Below, one piece after another: positions 8,461 through 15,443 of a stretch of 25,598 nt of DNA. The DNA lies in contig JBEBJY010000037.1 in assembly GCA_040079635.1 (NCBI GenBank), forward strand, positions 1 through 25,598, written 5' to 3'. Below the pieces are notes generated by a model. It saw nothing but the letters and a program-made list of their open reading frames with translations, ran no database searches and was not told the DNA's origin. How positions within the stretch are numbered: position 1 is the stretch's first letter; each line of letters begins with the position of its first letter. Made by a program: the position numbers and the translations under genes. This stretch comes from Aalborgiella sp040079635. Its GTDB lineage: Bacteria; Pseudomonadota; Gammaproteobacteria; Burkholderiales; Burkholderiaceae_C.

Positions 8461-10074
8461 TTACATCCGCGCCACGCCAAACTGCATCGGGCGTAGTTGT
8501 TTGGCATCTGCTTCCGCACACATGGCCAGGCACTGCGCCAGCACCGCGCGGGTGTCGCGCGGGTCGATCACGCCATCGTCCAGCAGCAGCCCCGAGGTGT
8601 AAAACGCATCGGCCTGCGAATTGAAGAGCGCCACAATCTTGTCAAACTGCGCTTTCGACTCGGCCGGGTCGGCCGTCAGCCCCTTGCGCGCCAGCCCCGC
8701 CTCGGCCACGATCTGCATGGTTTTGGCCGCCTGTTCGCCGCCCATGACGGCGGTTTTGGCGTTCGGCCAGCTGAACAAAAAGCGCGGCGCATAACCGCGA
8801 CCGCACATGCCGTAGTTGCCCGCACCAAACGACGCCCCGCACTGGATGGTGATCTGCGGCACCGTCGCGCAGGTCACCGCCTGGATCATCTTGGAGCCGT
8901 GCTTGATCATCCCGCCCTGTTCGCTCTCCACCCCCACCATGTAGCCGGTGGTGTTTTGCAGGTAGATGATGGGCTGGCCCAGCTGGCAGCAGCGCTGTAT
9001 GAAATGCGTCGCCTTGTTGGCACCGGCCACGTCAATCGGCCCGTTGTTGGTGATGAAACCCACGGCATGCCCATCAATCGCCCCTTGCGCGCACACCGTC
9101 GCCGCGCCATACAGCGGTTTGAATTCCAGAAAATCCGAGCCATCCACCAGCCGGGCGATCACTTCGCGCATATCCACCGGTTGACGCAAATCGTCTGACA
9201 TCAAACCCAGCAAATCATCACCACTCAAAAGTGGCATTTTCACTATGTTTTTAATAGCAATCTTGGCATATTTCATGCCGGCTACCACCTCTTTTGCCAG
9301 TCCCAGGGCGTGTCGGTCGTCTTCCGCCAAGTATTCGCCCAGTCCAGACACGCTGGTATGCATTTCCGCACCGCCCAAGTCTTCTTCGCTGGCGATTTCA
9401 CCCGTCGCGGCTTTCAAGAGCGGTGGCCCGGCCAAAAAAGCCCGTGAGCGCTTGCGCACCATCACCACCACATCGCTCAGCCCCGGCATGTAGGCACCGC
9501 CCGCCGTGCCAGAGCCGTGCTGCACGGTGATGACGGGGATGCCCGCTGCCGACAGCCGCGCCAGGTTGCGAAACAACGCTCCGCCATGCACAAAGCCTTC
9601 GACGCGGTAGCGCGTCAGGTTCGCACCCGCGCTTTCCACCAGATGAATAAACGGTAATTTGTTCTGCAGCGCAATCTCCTGCACCCGCAAAATCTTGTCC
9701 AAGCCCATAGGCCCAATCGCCCCAGCGTCGATGCCCGAGTCGCTCGCCACCACCATGCAGCGCGTGCCGCTCACAAAGCCGATGCCCGCCACCATGCCAC
9801 CGCCGGGGATGGACTTGTCGGGGTCTTTGTGGTCCTGCATGTAGCCTGCGAGTGAACACAGCGGCAAATAGGGCGCGCCCGCATCCAGTAGCAGGGCGAC
9901 GCGTTCGCGCGGCAACAACTGGCCACGTTTGTCAAAAACGGCTTTGGACTTGGCCGACGCCTGCGCCGAGCGGTCTTCCAGCGCCCGCAGTGCCGCAATC
10001 CGCGCCAACATGCCATTTCTGCGCTCTATGGCAACCGGGCTTTGCGCGTTCCAGGACGATTGAAAAATACTCAT
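8461..10074 (-). CDS. atuC: Acyl-CoA carboxylase carboxyltransferase (beta) subunit, AtuC-like (geranyl-CoA carboxylase type)
   Basis: A 537-residue crotonase-fold carboxyltransferase that would move CO2 from carboxybiotin to the gamma-methyl carbon of a 3-methyl-enoyl-CoA. Visible motifs are GSGTAGGAYMPGLSD (N-half oxyanion site), MREVIARLVDGS, QNTTGYMVG, GASFGAGNYGMCGRGYAPRF, MGGEQAA and the terminal SGLLLDDGVIDPRDTR. The last two are conserved in MCC/GCC beta subunits. The stretch before GIPVITVQHG reads GGALFRNLARLSA, lacking the aromatic residues of the corresponding MCC segment. That may widen the acyl pocket for a geranyl chain, which is inference from memory of the families. Its start overlaps the upstream SDR stop (ATGA). 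The segment around residues 262-277 (KYAKIAIKNIV) is encoded by a degenerate copy of the window's dispersed repeat, listed separately. Confidence 0.92.
   Translation of the reverse strand: MSIFQSSWNAQSPVAIERRNGMLARIAALRALEDRSAQASAKSKAVFDKRGQLLPRERVALLLDAGAPYLPLCSLAGYMQDHKDPDKSIPGGGMVAGIGFVSGTRCMVVASDSGIDAGAIGPMGLDKILRVQEIALQNKLPFIHLVESAGANLTRYRVEGFVHGGALFRNLARLSAAGIPVITVQHGSGTAGGAYMPGLSDVVVMVRKRSRAFLAGPPLLKAATGEIASEEDLGGAEMHTSVSGLGEYLAEDDRHALGLAKEVVAGMKYAKIAIKNIVKMPLLSGDDLLGLMSDDLRQPVDMREVIARLVDGSDFLEFKPLYGAATVCAQGAIDGHAVGFITNNGPIDVAGANKATHFIQRCCQLGQPIIYLQNTTGYMVGVESEQGGMIKHGSKMIQAVTCATVPQITIQCGASFGAGNYGMCGRGYAPRFLFSWPNAKTAVMGGEQAAKTMQIVAEAGLARKGLTADPAESKAQFDKIVALFNSQADAFYTSGLLLDDGVIDPRDTRAVLAQCLAMCAEADAKQLRPMQFGVARM
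9242..9289 (+). repeat. Degenerate in-frame copy of the 36-bp dispersed repeat inside the carboxyltransferase gene
   Basis: Read on the + strand, the 36-bp core at 9254-9289 aligns without gaps to the repeat consensus at 20 of 36 positions. Exact blocks are ATAGC, GGCA and GCCGGCTA in the correct register. The 12-bp left flank matches the 21230-21241 copy at 10 of 12 positions (ACTAT and TTTTA). On the coding strand it encodes KYAKIAIKNIV, a lysine-rich stretch in a loop that is variable in the family. The alignment was done by eye. Confidence 0.6.
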
Positions 10075-10964
10075 GACTGAAATACTTTCGGCGTTACATA
10101 GCGGTGGAAACCGTCAAACGGCTTGATCGCATCGCGCTGTTGCACCTCGGTGCTGGCGGTGTAGTCGCCCCAGCCCTGTCGCACCTGGGGCCGCGCCCCG
10201 TCAATCCGCAATACGCTGCCGCTGATGAAACTGGCCGCTGGCGACAGCAAAAACACAATCCCCGCCGACGTTTCCGCCTCGTTGCCGTAGCGGCCCAGCG
10301 GCACCGTCAGCCGGTTGGCCCGCAGCATGTCGGCTGCCTCGGGCGGGTAGTGGTCCATCCCGCTGGACGCTATGTAGCCCGGTGCCACCGCGTTCACCCG
10401 CACGCCACATTTGGCCCATTCCAGCGCGGCGGTTTCAGTCAAGCTCACCATGCCCGCGCGTGCCGCACCACTGTGCCCCATGCCCGGCATGGAGCCCCAG
10501 ATATCCGCCACCACGTTGACGATTGAACCTCCGCGCTGCTGCATGGACTGCACATAGCACTCCCGCGCCATCAAAAAGCCGCCGGTCAGGTTGCTGGCGA
10601 CCACGGCATCCCAGCCCTTCAAGCCGATGTTTTCCAGTGGCGATATGTACTGCCCGCCCGCGTTGTTGACCAGTCCGTCCACGTGTCCATGTTGCGCCAC
10701 AATCGCCGCAACGGTCGCCTTCACCGTCTCTTCCTGCCGGATGTCGCAGATGTGAAATGTGGCTGTAGGCGCACCCGGATTGTCCGCACCCAGTTCGACG
10801 GCCACGCTTTGCAGTTTTTCAAGTTTGCGGCCAATCAGCACCACCTGCGCGCCCAGGGCGGCCAGTTCATGCGCCGTGCAGCGCCCAATGCCCGAGCCGC
10901 CGCCGGTGACCACGATGACTTTATTGGCGAAGAGCTGCGGGGCGAAAATGGATTGATAAGACAT
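10071..10964 (-). CDS. atuB: Short-chain dehydrogenase/reductase, AtuB/PECR-like
   Basis: A 297-residue Rossmann SDR. The cofactor motif is VVTGGGSGIG, followed by NNAGGQYISPLE. The catalytic region reads HSGAARAG (from H164), so the classical Tyr and Lys of YxxxK are replaced (S165, R169). The same HSGAARAG is characteristic of peroxisomal trans-2-enoyl-CoA reductase (PECR) and 2,4-dienoyl-CoA reductase-like SDRs. The C-terminal LLSPAASFISG also fits that group. The role is therefore more likely reduction of an enoyl-CoA or a related step than simple alcohol oxidation. AtuB-type SDRs occupy the same position in Atu clusters. It is the first gene after the TetR regulator (64-bp gap) and its stop overlaps the carboxyltransferase start. 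The atuB name rests on context. Confidence 0.88.
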   Translation of the reverse strand: MSYQSIFAPQLFANKVIVVTGGGSGIGRCTAHELAALGAQVVLIGRKLEKLQSVAVELGADNPGAPTATFHICDIRQEETVKATVAAIVAQHGHVDGLVNNAGGQYISPLENIGLKGWDAVVASNLTGGFLMARECYVQSMQQRGGSIVNVVADIWGSMPGMGHSGAARAGMVSLTETAALEWAKCGVRVNAVAPGYIASSGMDHYPPEAADMLRANRLTVPLGRYGNEAETSAGIVFLLSPAASFISGSVLRIDGARPQVRQGWGDYTASTEVQQRDAIKPFDGFHRYVTPKVFQS

Positions 10965-11028
10965 GGCAGTTGGTTGAAAAATTCAAAAAATTGGGGTGAA
11001 AGCGTCAAAGATGAAATGAACCAAGCGC

Positions 11029-11739
11029 CTAGGCGTGGCCAATAAACAGTGCCATCGCCGCCTCGGTCAGCTCGTCCAGACCCGCTTCCTTGCGGACGTC
11101 ATACCACTGCACCGACCAGTTCAGCGCGCCAAAAATCAGCAATCGCGCCAGTTTGACCGGGCAGCTCAGCTGGCCGGCAGCAAAAAGTGCCTCTAAAACA
11201 GGCAGCCACACCGCCTCGTAATCGCGCTGCAGCTGGGCCATGGTGGTGCGCTGGCGCGGGGTCAGCGAGCGCCATTCGTACAGCATCACCGGGATGAAGT
11301 CGCTGTTCGGGCTCAGCAGCACCTCAAAGTGGTGGCGTATCAAAACCTTTAGTAGCCGGCGTGATTCCTGTTTTTTCCGCTCTGTATTTGATAGTGATTC
11401 AGGCGAAAAAGCGGCGTTTTGCAGCGCTGCCTGCTGCTTTTCAATCGCCGACCGCATCCCTTCCGCCATCACGGCGTAGAGCAAATCACCCTTGCTTTTG
11501 AAGTGGTAAAACGGCGAGCCGCTGCGCATACCCACTGCGGTGGCAATGTCGCGGGTGCTGGTGGCGTCAAATCCTTTTTTGCGGAACAATTTGGCAGCAG
11601 CAGCGACCAGATCGCTTTTGCGATTGCCGTCTTCCCGTTCTTCCAGCGTTTTGCGGGGTCTGCCACGGGGTTTGGCCACGGCGGTGGCGGGAGTGTCAGA
11701 CATCAGGGAAGGGACGGAAATGGGGGTATCAAGATTCAT
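11029..11739 (-). CDS. TetR/AcrR-family transcriptional regulator, AtuR-like
   Basis: The most plausible start is the ATG at 11739 (MNLDTPISV), giving about 236 residues; MSDTPA at 11703 is an alternative. The frame is open to 11928, but the extra part would run through the intergenic promoter and into the divergent gene. A basic AT-hook-like linker (KPRGRPRK) precedes the TetR helix-turn-helix (LVAAAAKLFRKKGFDATSTR, then DIATAVGMRSGSPFYHFKSK). The C-terminal half is the ligand domain, probably sensing an acyl-CoA. It heads the - strand operon and is divergent from the AtuA-like gene, so autoregulation through the palindrome at 11771-11792 is likely. In Pseudomonas, AtuR represses atu genes in the same way, which is knowledge of the family rather than seen here. 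Confidence 0.88.
   Translation of the reverse strand: MNLDTPISVPSLMSDTPATAVAKPRGRPRKTLEEREDGNRKSDLVAAAAKLFRKKGFDATSTRDIATAVGMRSGSPFYHFKSKGDLLYAVMAEGMRSAIEKQQAALQNAAFSPESLSNTERKKQESRRLLKVLIRHHFEVLLSPNSDFIPVMLYEWRSLTPRQRTTMAQLQRDYEAVWLPVLEALFAAGQLSCPVKLARLLIFGALNWSVQWYDVRKEAGLDELTEAAMALFIGHA
11353..11395. repeat. Possible very degenerate repeat copy inside the TetR gene
   Basis: On the - strand this segment starts with ACTAT and ends with CACGCCGGCTA, spaced exactly as in the copy at 21230-21272. An ungapped alignment by eye gives about 25 of 43 matches. It encodes part of a helix (around SNTERKKQESRRL). The match is weak and may be chance. Confidence 0.25.
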
Positions 11740-11770
11740 GGAAATTGCACGATACCAAAAAATATTAATT

Positions 11771-11792
11771 TTAGCAAGCGGTTGCTTGGTAA
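11771..11792. promoter_or_regulatory. Palindromic operator candidate between the TetR and AtuA-like genes
   Basis: A perfect inverted repeat, CAAGC-GGTT-GCTTG, is extended by TTA on the left and TAA on the right, with one G/G mismatch on each side. This gives a 22-bp imperfect palindrome centred at 11781/11782. It lies 33 bp before the AtuA-like start codon and 31 bp before the TetR start codon, the usual place for a TetR dimer site controlling both directions. Confidence 0.65.
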
Positions 11793-11825
11793 AATTAGGC
11801 AAAACCATTTTGGCAGGAGTTTTCA

Positions 11826-13646
11826 ATGACAAATTCGGCAAATAAATCCGCTGTCCGCAAAAGCATCCGCAAATCCATACGTATTGGTGGCGCTTCCGGC
11901 TTCTGGGGCGACAGCAGCGTGGGCGCACCGCAACTGGTGCAGCTGGGCAAGGTCGACTACGTGGTGTTTGACTACTTGGCCGAGCTCACCATGTCCGTCC
12001 TCGCCGCCGCCCGTCTGAAAAATGCTGAGCTGGGCTACGCCACCGACTTTGTGTCGGTCACCATGAAAGCCATCCTCAAAGACGTGGTGGCGAAAAACAT
12101 CAAAATCGTCAGCAACGCCGGCGGCATGAATCCCCACGCCTGCGCCGCAGCGCTGGCCGCCATTGCCGCAGAGCAGGGCGTCAGCATCCGCATTGCGGTG
12201 GTGGAGGGCGATGACGTGCTGCCGCTGATCCCAGATTTGCGTGAAACAGGCATCAAAGAATTGCAATCGGGCCAGCCGCTGCCCGAGCGCCTGCTCAGCG
12301 CCAACGCCTACCTGGGCGCCGCCCCCATCAAGCATGCGCTGGACGCCGGCGCGCAGGTTGTCATCACCGGCCGCTGCGTCGACAGCGCGGTTACGCTGGG
12401 TGTGTTGATGCATGAGTTTGACTGGGGCTTTGACGACTTCGACAAACTGGCCCAGGGTAGCCTCGCCGGTCATTTGATCGAATGCGGTTGCCAAGCCACC
12501 GGCGGTTTGCACACTGACTGGCAAACCGTGCCCGATTGGGACAACATCGGCTACCCCGTTTTAATGTGCAGCTTTGACGGCACCTTCACCGTTGAAAAGC
12601 CCCCGCAAACCGGCGGCCTGGTCTCTGTGGCCACCGTGGCCGAGCAACTGGTCTACGAGATCGGTGACCCCGCCAACTACCTCCTGCCCGATGTGGTGTG
12701 TGATTTCACCCAGGTGCAGTTAGAGCAGGTCGGCGAACACCAGGTTTCTGTAAAGGGCGCTCGTGGCAAAACCCCCACGCCGCACTACAAAGTCTCCGCC
12801 ACCTACGCCCACGGCTTTCGCTGCAGCGGCCAGCTCACCATCGTCGGCATTGACGCGGTCGCCAAAGCGCAAAGAACGGGTGAGGCGATTCTCACCCGCA
12901 CCCGCCGCCTACTGGCAGAGGCGGGATTGAAAGACTATAGCGACACTATCATCGAAATTCTAGGCGCCGAATCCTGCTACGGCGTTCACAAAAATGCGCA
13001 AGTTCAAACCAGCCGAGAAGCCGTGCTGCGCCTCACTGTCACCCACAGCAGCAAAGACGCACTGAATTTGTTTGCCCGTGAAATCGCCCCCGCCGGCACC
13101 AGTTGGTCGCCCGGCACCACAGGCGCAGGCGGCCGTCCTAGTCCGTCACCGATGATTCGGCAATATGCGTTTTTGCTGGATAAAACGACTTTGCAGCCGG
13201 CGGTGGTGATGGATGGCGAGACAAAATTGGTTGAAATTGCCATTCATCAAACCCCCGTTGGTGTGGATACTCCCATCTCCGTTCGCCCTGAGCCTGTCGA
13301 AGGGTTGCAAGGCGACGCCATCACCGTCCCCCTCATCCAACTCGCCTACGCCCGCAGCGGCGACAAAGGCGACACCTCCAACATCGGCATCATCGCCCGC
13401 CAGCCCGCTTTATTGCCCTACATCAAAGCCGCCGTGACCGAGAAAGCGGTCGCCGCATGGCTTGCTCATTTGGTCGAAGGCAAAGTCACAAGGTTCGACC
13501 TGCCCGGCATCCACGCCGTCAACTTCGTCTGCGAGCAAGCCCTGGGCGGCGGCGGCATGAGCTCGCTGCGCAACGACCCGCTGGGCAAAGGCATGGCGCA
13601 GATGGTGTTGGACATGCCAGTGCAGATTCCGGCAAAACTGTTGTGA
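11826..13646 (+). CDS. atuA: AtuA-like acyclic terpene utilisation protein (DUF1446 family)
   Basis: A 606-residue protein whose start is fixed by GGAG (11816-11819), 6 nt before the ATG. The N-terminal 450 or so residues form the AtuA/DUF1446 domain: IRIGGASGFWGDS, SNAGGMNPHACA, and ITGRCVDSAVTLG. The C-terminal AtuA-like domain begins around ITVPLIQLAYARSGDKGDTSNIG. Family members are encoded with geranyl-CoA carboxylase genes and are required for citronellol/geraniol growth, but their reaction is poorly defined. It is divergent from the TetR gene and from the atuB-C-D-F operon, sharing the operator candidate. Odd feature: the inter-domain linker (residues 486-493, VRPEPVEG) is encoded by a widespread dispersed DNA repeat. 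Confidence 0.9.
   Translation: MTNSANKSAVRKSIRKSIRIGGASGFWGDSSVGAPQLVQLGKVDYVVFDYLAELTMSVLAAARLKNAELGYATDFVSVTMKAILKDVVAKNIKIVSNAGGMNPHACAAALAAIAAEQGVSIRIAVVEGDDVLPLIPDLRETGIKELQSGQPLPERLLSANAYLGAAPIKHALDAGAQVVITGRCVDSAVTLGVLMHEFDWGFDDFDKLAQGSLAGHLIECGCQATGGLHTDWQTVPDWDNIGYPVLMCSFDGTFTVEKPPQTGGLVSVATVAEQLVYEIGDPANYLLPDVVCDFTQVQLEQVGEHQVSVKGARGKTPTPHYKVSATYAHGFRCSGQLTIVGIDAVAKAQRTGEAILTRTRRLLAEAGLKDYSDTIIEILGAESCYGVHKNAQVQTSREAVLRLTVTHSSKDALNLFAREIAPAGTSWSPGTTGAGGRPSPSPMIRQYAFLLDKTTLQPAVVMDGETKLVEIAIHQTPVGVDTPISVRPEPVEGLQGDAITVPLIQLAYARSGDKGDTSNIGIIARQPALLPYIKAAVTEKAVAAWLAHLVEGKVTRFDLPGIHAVNFVCEQALGGGGMSSLRNDPLGKGMAQMVLDMPVQIPAKLL
13280..13304 (+). repeat. Widespread 'TTCGCCCTGAGCCTGTCGAA' repeat inserted in frame in the AtuA-like gene
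   Basis: The bases TTCGCCCTGAGCCTGTCGAA, with flanking CG and GGG, match a short dispersed element I recall in many proteobacterial genomes, normally intergenic. Here it is read as VRPEPVEG (residues 486-493), between the two domains of the AtuA-like protein, with no frame disruption. Only one copy was seen in the window. Confidence 0.75.
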
Positions 13647-13667
13647 AAAATAAAGAATAATGCGCAC

Positions 13668-14792
13668 ATGCGCCCCAGACTCCTCTTAGACATCAGCTAC
13701 GCCGACCTGTTCTCCGTTTTTACCCTGCTGAGCGCGGTTGCGAGCCCAGCCAACATCAAACCCTGCCTCAAAATCTTCCCCCAAAGCGTCATTTGCCTCA
13801 GCGCCCGCAGCGCCTTCCACGCCTTGCTGCAAACGCTCGCTTTGCCTCCAGCCGCACCCATCATCTACAGCGCCATCACTATAGAAACCATGGTCGCCAT
13901 CGCGCAAGAGCACGGTTTGACGCCCCATTTTGTCGACGTTGACGCTGCCACCATGCTGCTCAGCGCGGCAGATTTGGACGCCTTGCTTGCCAAAACGGGA
14001 GCCAAAGTTGTCGTCATCGCTCAATTGTTTGGCTGCGTCTCACCGCTGGGAGCGCTGGGTGATGTTTGCCGCAAGCACGGCGCGCTGCTGGTGGAAGATT
14101 GCGCACAAGCTTTCTCGGCCGATTTTCATTTGGGCGACCCCGCGGCAGACTTCTCGCTCTTCTCCTTCGGCCCCATCAAGCGCTTCACCGCGCTGGGTGG
14201 CGGCATCGTCGTGGGCAAAGACAAGTTAGCGCTAGACAAAATCGCCCAAACTATTCAAGCATGGCCGCGCAAGTCAGACGCATGGTTTTTCAAGCGAACC
14301 TTGAAGTTTTTGGCCCTCAAACTCGTCTCCACCCCGCTCATTTACACCGCCTTGCTGCGCACCTTGTCCGCATTGGGCAAAGACGCAGACGCCCTCATCG
14401 GCAGTATTGCCCGTGGTTTTCAGGCGGGCAGCATCACCCCGCAGCTTGAGTTTCAACCCAGCCCGCGCCAGCGGCGCTTATTGTTTCGTCGATTAAATGC
14501 AGCAAAACACACCCCAGCCCGCAGCGCAGCCGCTAGCCAAGTTCTGCAAACCGTGCAAAAGCTGCTGCCCAACATAGCTTTTGAAACCCTAGGCAACGCC
14601 GCCCATAAAAACGCCCGTTGGCTCATGCCCGTTTTGGTTAATGACACAGTGACTCATCCAGCAAACATCGTCATCCAACTGCGGCAATTGGGTTTTGATG
14701 CCACGCAGGGCGCAACGTCAATGCGGGCTTTTGGCGACCATTGCGCCCAAGCCCAGCGCATCATGCGGCAAGTGGTGTATCTTCCGCTGTAG
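13668..14792 (+). CDS. DegT/DnrJ/EryC1/StrS-like PLP-dependent protein
   Basis: A 374-residue fold-type I PLP protein related to sugar aminotransferases. The family features are in order: SARSAFHALL (cofactor phosphate region, canonically SGTxAL), HFVDVDAATM, VVVIAQLFGCVSPLGAL, VEDCAQAF (Asp that binds the pyridine N), and FSFGPIKRFTALGGG with the candidate Schiff-base lysine K171. The retained lysine argues for aminotransferase chemistry rather than the dehydratase type, which has His there. A region of about 40 residues precedes the typical start, and the C-terminal half is poorly conserved. No nucleotide-sugar genes are near. It follows the AtuA-like gene by 21 bp, has no clear Shine-Dalgarno, and may be co-transcribed. 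The substrate is unknown. Confidence 0.75.
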   Translation: MRPRLLLDISYADLFSVFTLLSAVASPANIKPCLKIFPQSVICLSARSAFHALLQTLALPPAAPIIYSAITIETMVAIAQEHGLTPHFVDVDAATMLLSAADLDALLAKTGAKVVVIAQLFGCVSPLGALGDVCRKHGALLVEDCAQAFSADFHLGDPAADFSLFSFGPIKRFTALGGGIVVGKDKLALDKIAQTIQAWPRKSDAWFFKRTLKFLALKLVSTPLIYTALLRTLSALGKDADALIGSIARGFQAGSITPQLEFQPSPRQRRLLFRRLNAAKHTPARSAAASQVLQTVQKLLPNIAFETLGNAAHKNARWLMPVLVNDTVTHPANIVIQLRQLGFDATQGATSMRAFGDHCAQAQRIMRQVVYLPL

Positions 14793-14822
14793 CAAATTTT
14801 TTAAAAATCCCAGAAAGCATCT

Positions 14823-15365
14823 ATGAAATTCAAAATGGCCGAAAACTCCATCTTCGCCATCCTCCTGCGCAACCCGTGGTGGATCAGCTTCCTCATCGCC
14901 GCCGCGTTCTGCCTGCTCATGGCCGCGCTGTTGCCCAAGCACCTCGTCGTTTTCGGCATGATGGGCGCATTCCCTTTCGTCATCACAGGCGCAGTCGCCT
15001 TCAAACGCCAATGGGGCAAACCCAAGCCTGCCGCCGTAGAAGCCGAGCTAACCCGCCTGTCCGCCCTCAATTGGCGCGACTTTTCAGCCGAGCTAGAAGC
15101 CAAACTTGTCAAACAAGGCTTTGAAGTCACCCGTTTGAATGGCGGCGCAGCAGATTTCAAACTAGAAAAAGCCGGCCACACCACCCTAGTCAGCGCCAAA
15201 CGCTACAAAGCCGCCACCCACGGCCTAGAAGCCCTGCAAGCCCTAGTCACCCAGCAAGAAGCCCAAGGCGCAGACAAAGTCATGTACGTCTGCCTAAGCC
15301 CCGTTACAGCGCAAGCGGCTAAGTTTGCTAAGGAGAAGGGGGTGGTTTTGGGGTGGGTTTGTTAG
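14823..15365 (+). CDS. Membrane-anchored Mrr-like restriction endonuclease domain protein
   Basis: A protein of about 180 residues with two hydrophobic helices near the N-terminus (roughly residues 15-36 and 42-60) joined by a short PKH turn. A cytoplasmic domain follows that resembles the Mrr/DUF2034 nuclease core: LNWRDFSAELEAKLVKQGFEV, then GGAADFKLEKAG and LVSAKRYKA. The order D ... (S)AK is the PD-(D/E)XK-like active site with a degenerate middle residue. The length is normal for small TM-Mrr proteins of Burkholderiales. An ATG at 14835 is an alternative start. The base composition is like the upstream genes. Such proteins are often assumed to have nuclease or housekeeping DNA roles, but that function is not shown. 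It is followed by the AT-rich TIR-like/ATPase gene after 78 bp. Confidence 0.72.
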   Translation: MKFKMAENSIFAILLRNPWWISFLIAAAFCLLMAALLPKHLVVFGMMGAFPFVITGAVAFKRQWGKPKPAAVEAELTRLSALNWRDFSAELEAKLVKQGFEVTRLNGGAADFKLEKAGHTTLVSAKRYKAATHGLEALQALVTQQEAQGADKVMYVCLSPVTAQAAKFAKEKGVVLGWVC

Positions 15366-15443
15366 TAAAAATAGTGATTGCCAAGTCTCTAAATGCCACA
15401 AAGTTAGCTTAGTATTAACTTTAATAGATTCCAAGGAAATTGA

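Noticed and set aside
8497..9198. Open frame of 233 codons on the + strand opposite the carboxyltransferase gene
   Set aside because: Arg/His/Ala-rich shadow of a well-conserved gene, with no ribosome-binding site or recognisable domain.
11740..11928. N-terminal extension of the TetR frame up to 11928
   Set aside because: It would run through the promoter region and overlap the AtuA-like gene, and its residues (Cys/Arg-rich, then an isoleucine-rich stretch) do not resemble a TetR N-terminus; the ATG at 11739 is preferred.
12943..12975. ACTAT ... AGGC resemblance to the dispersed repeat in the AtuA-like gene
   Set aside because: The spacing between the blocks is different from the repeat and the rest does not align; the coding residues look ordinary.
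13883..13925. ACTATA start resembling the dispersed repeat in the DegT-like gene
   Set aside because: Only the first six bases match; nothing downstream aligns in register.
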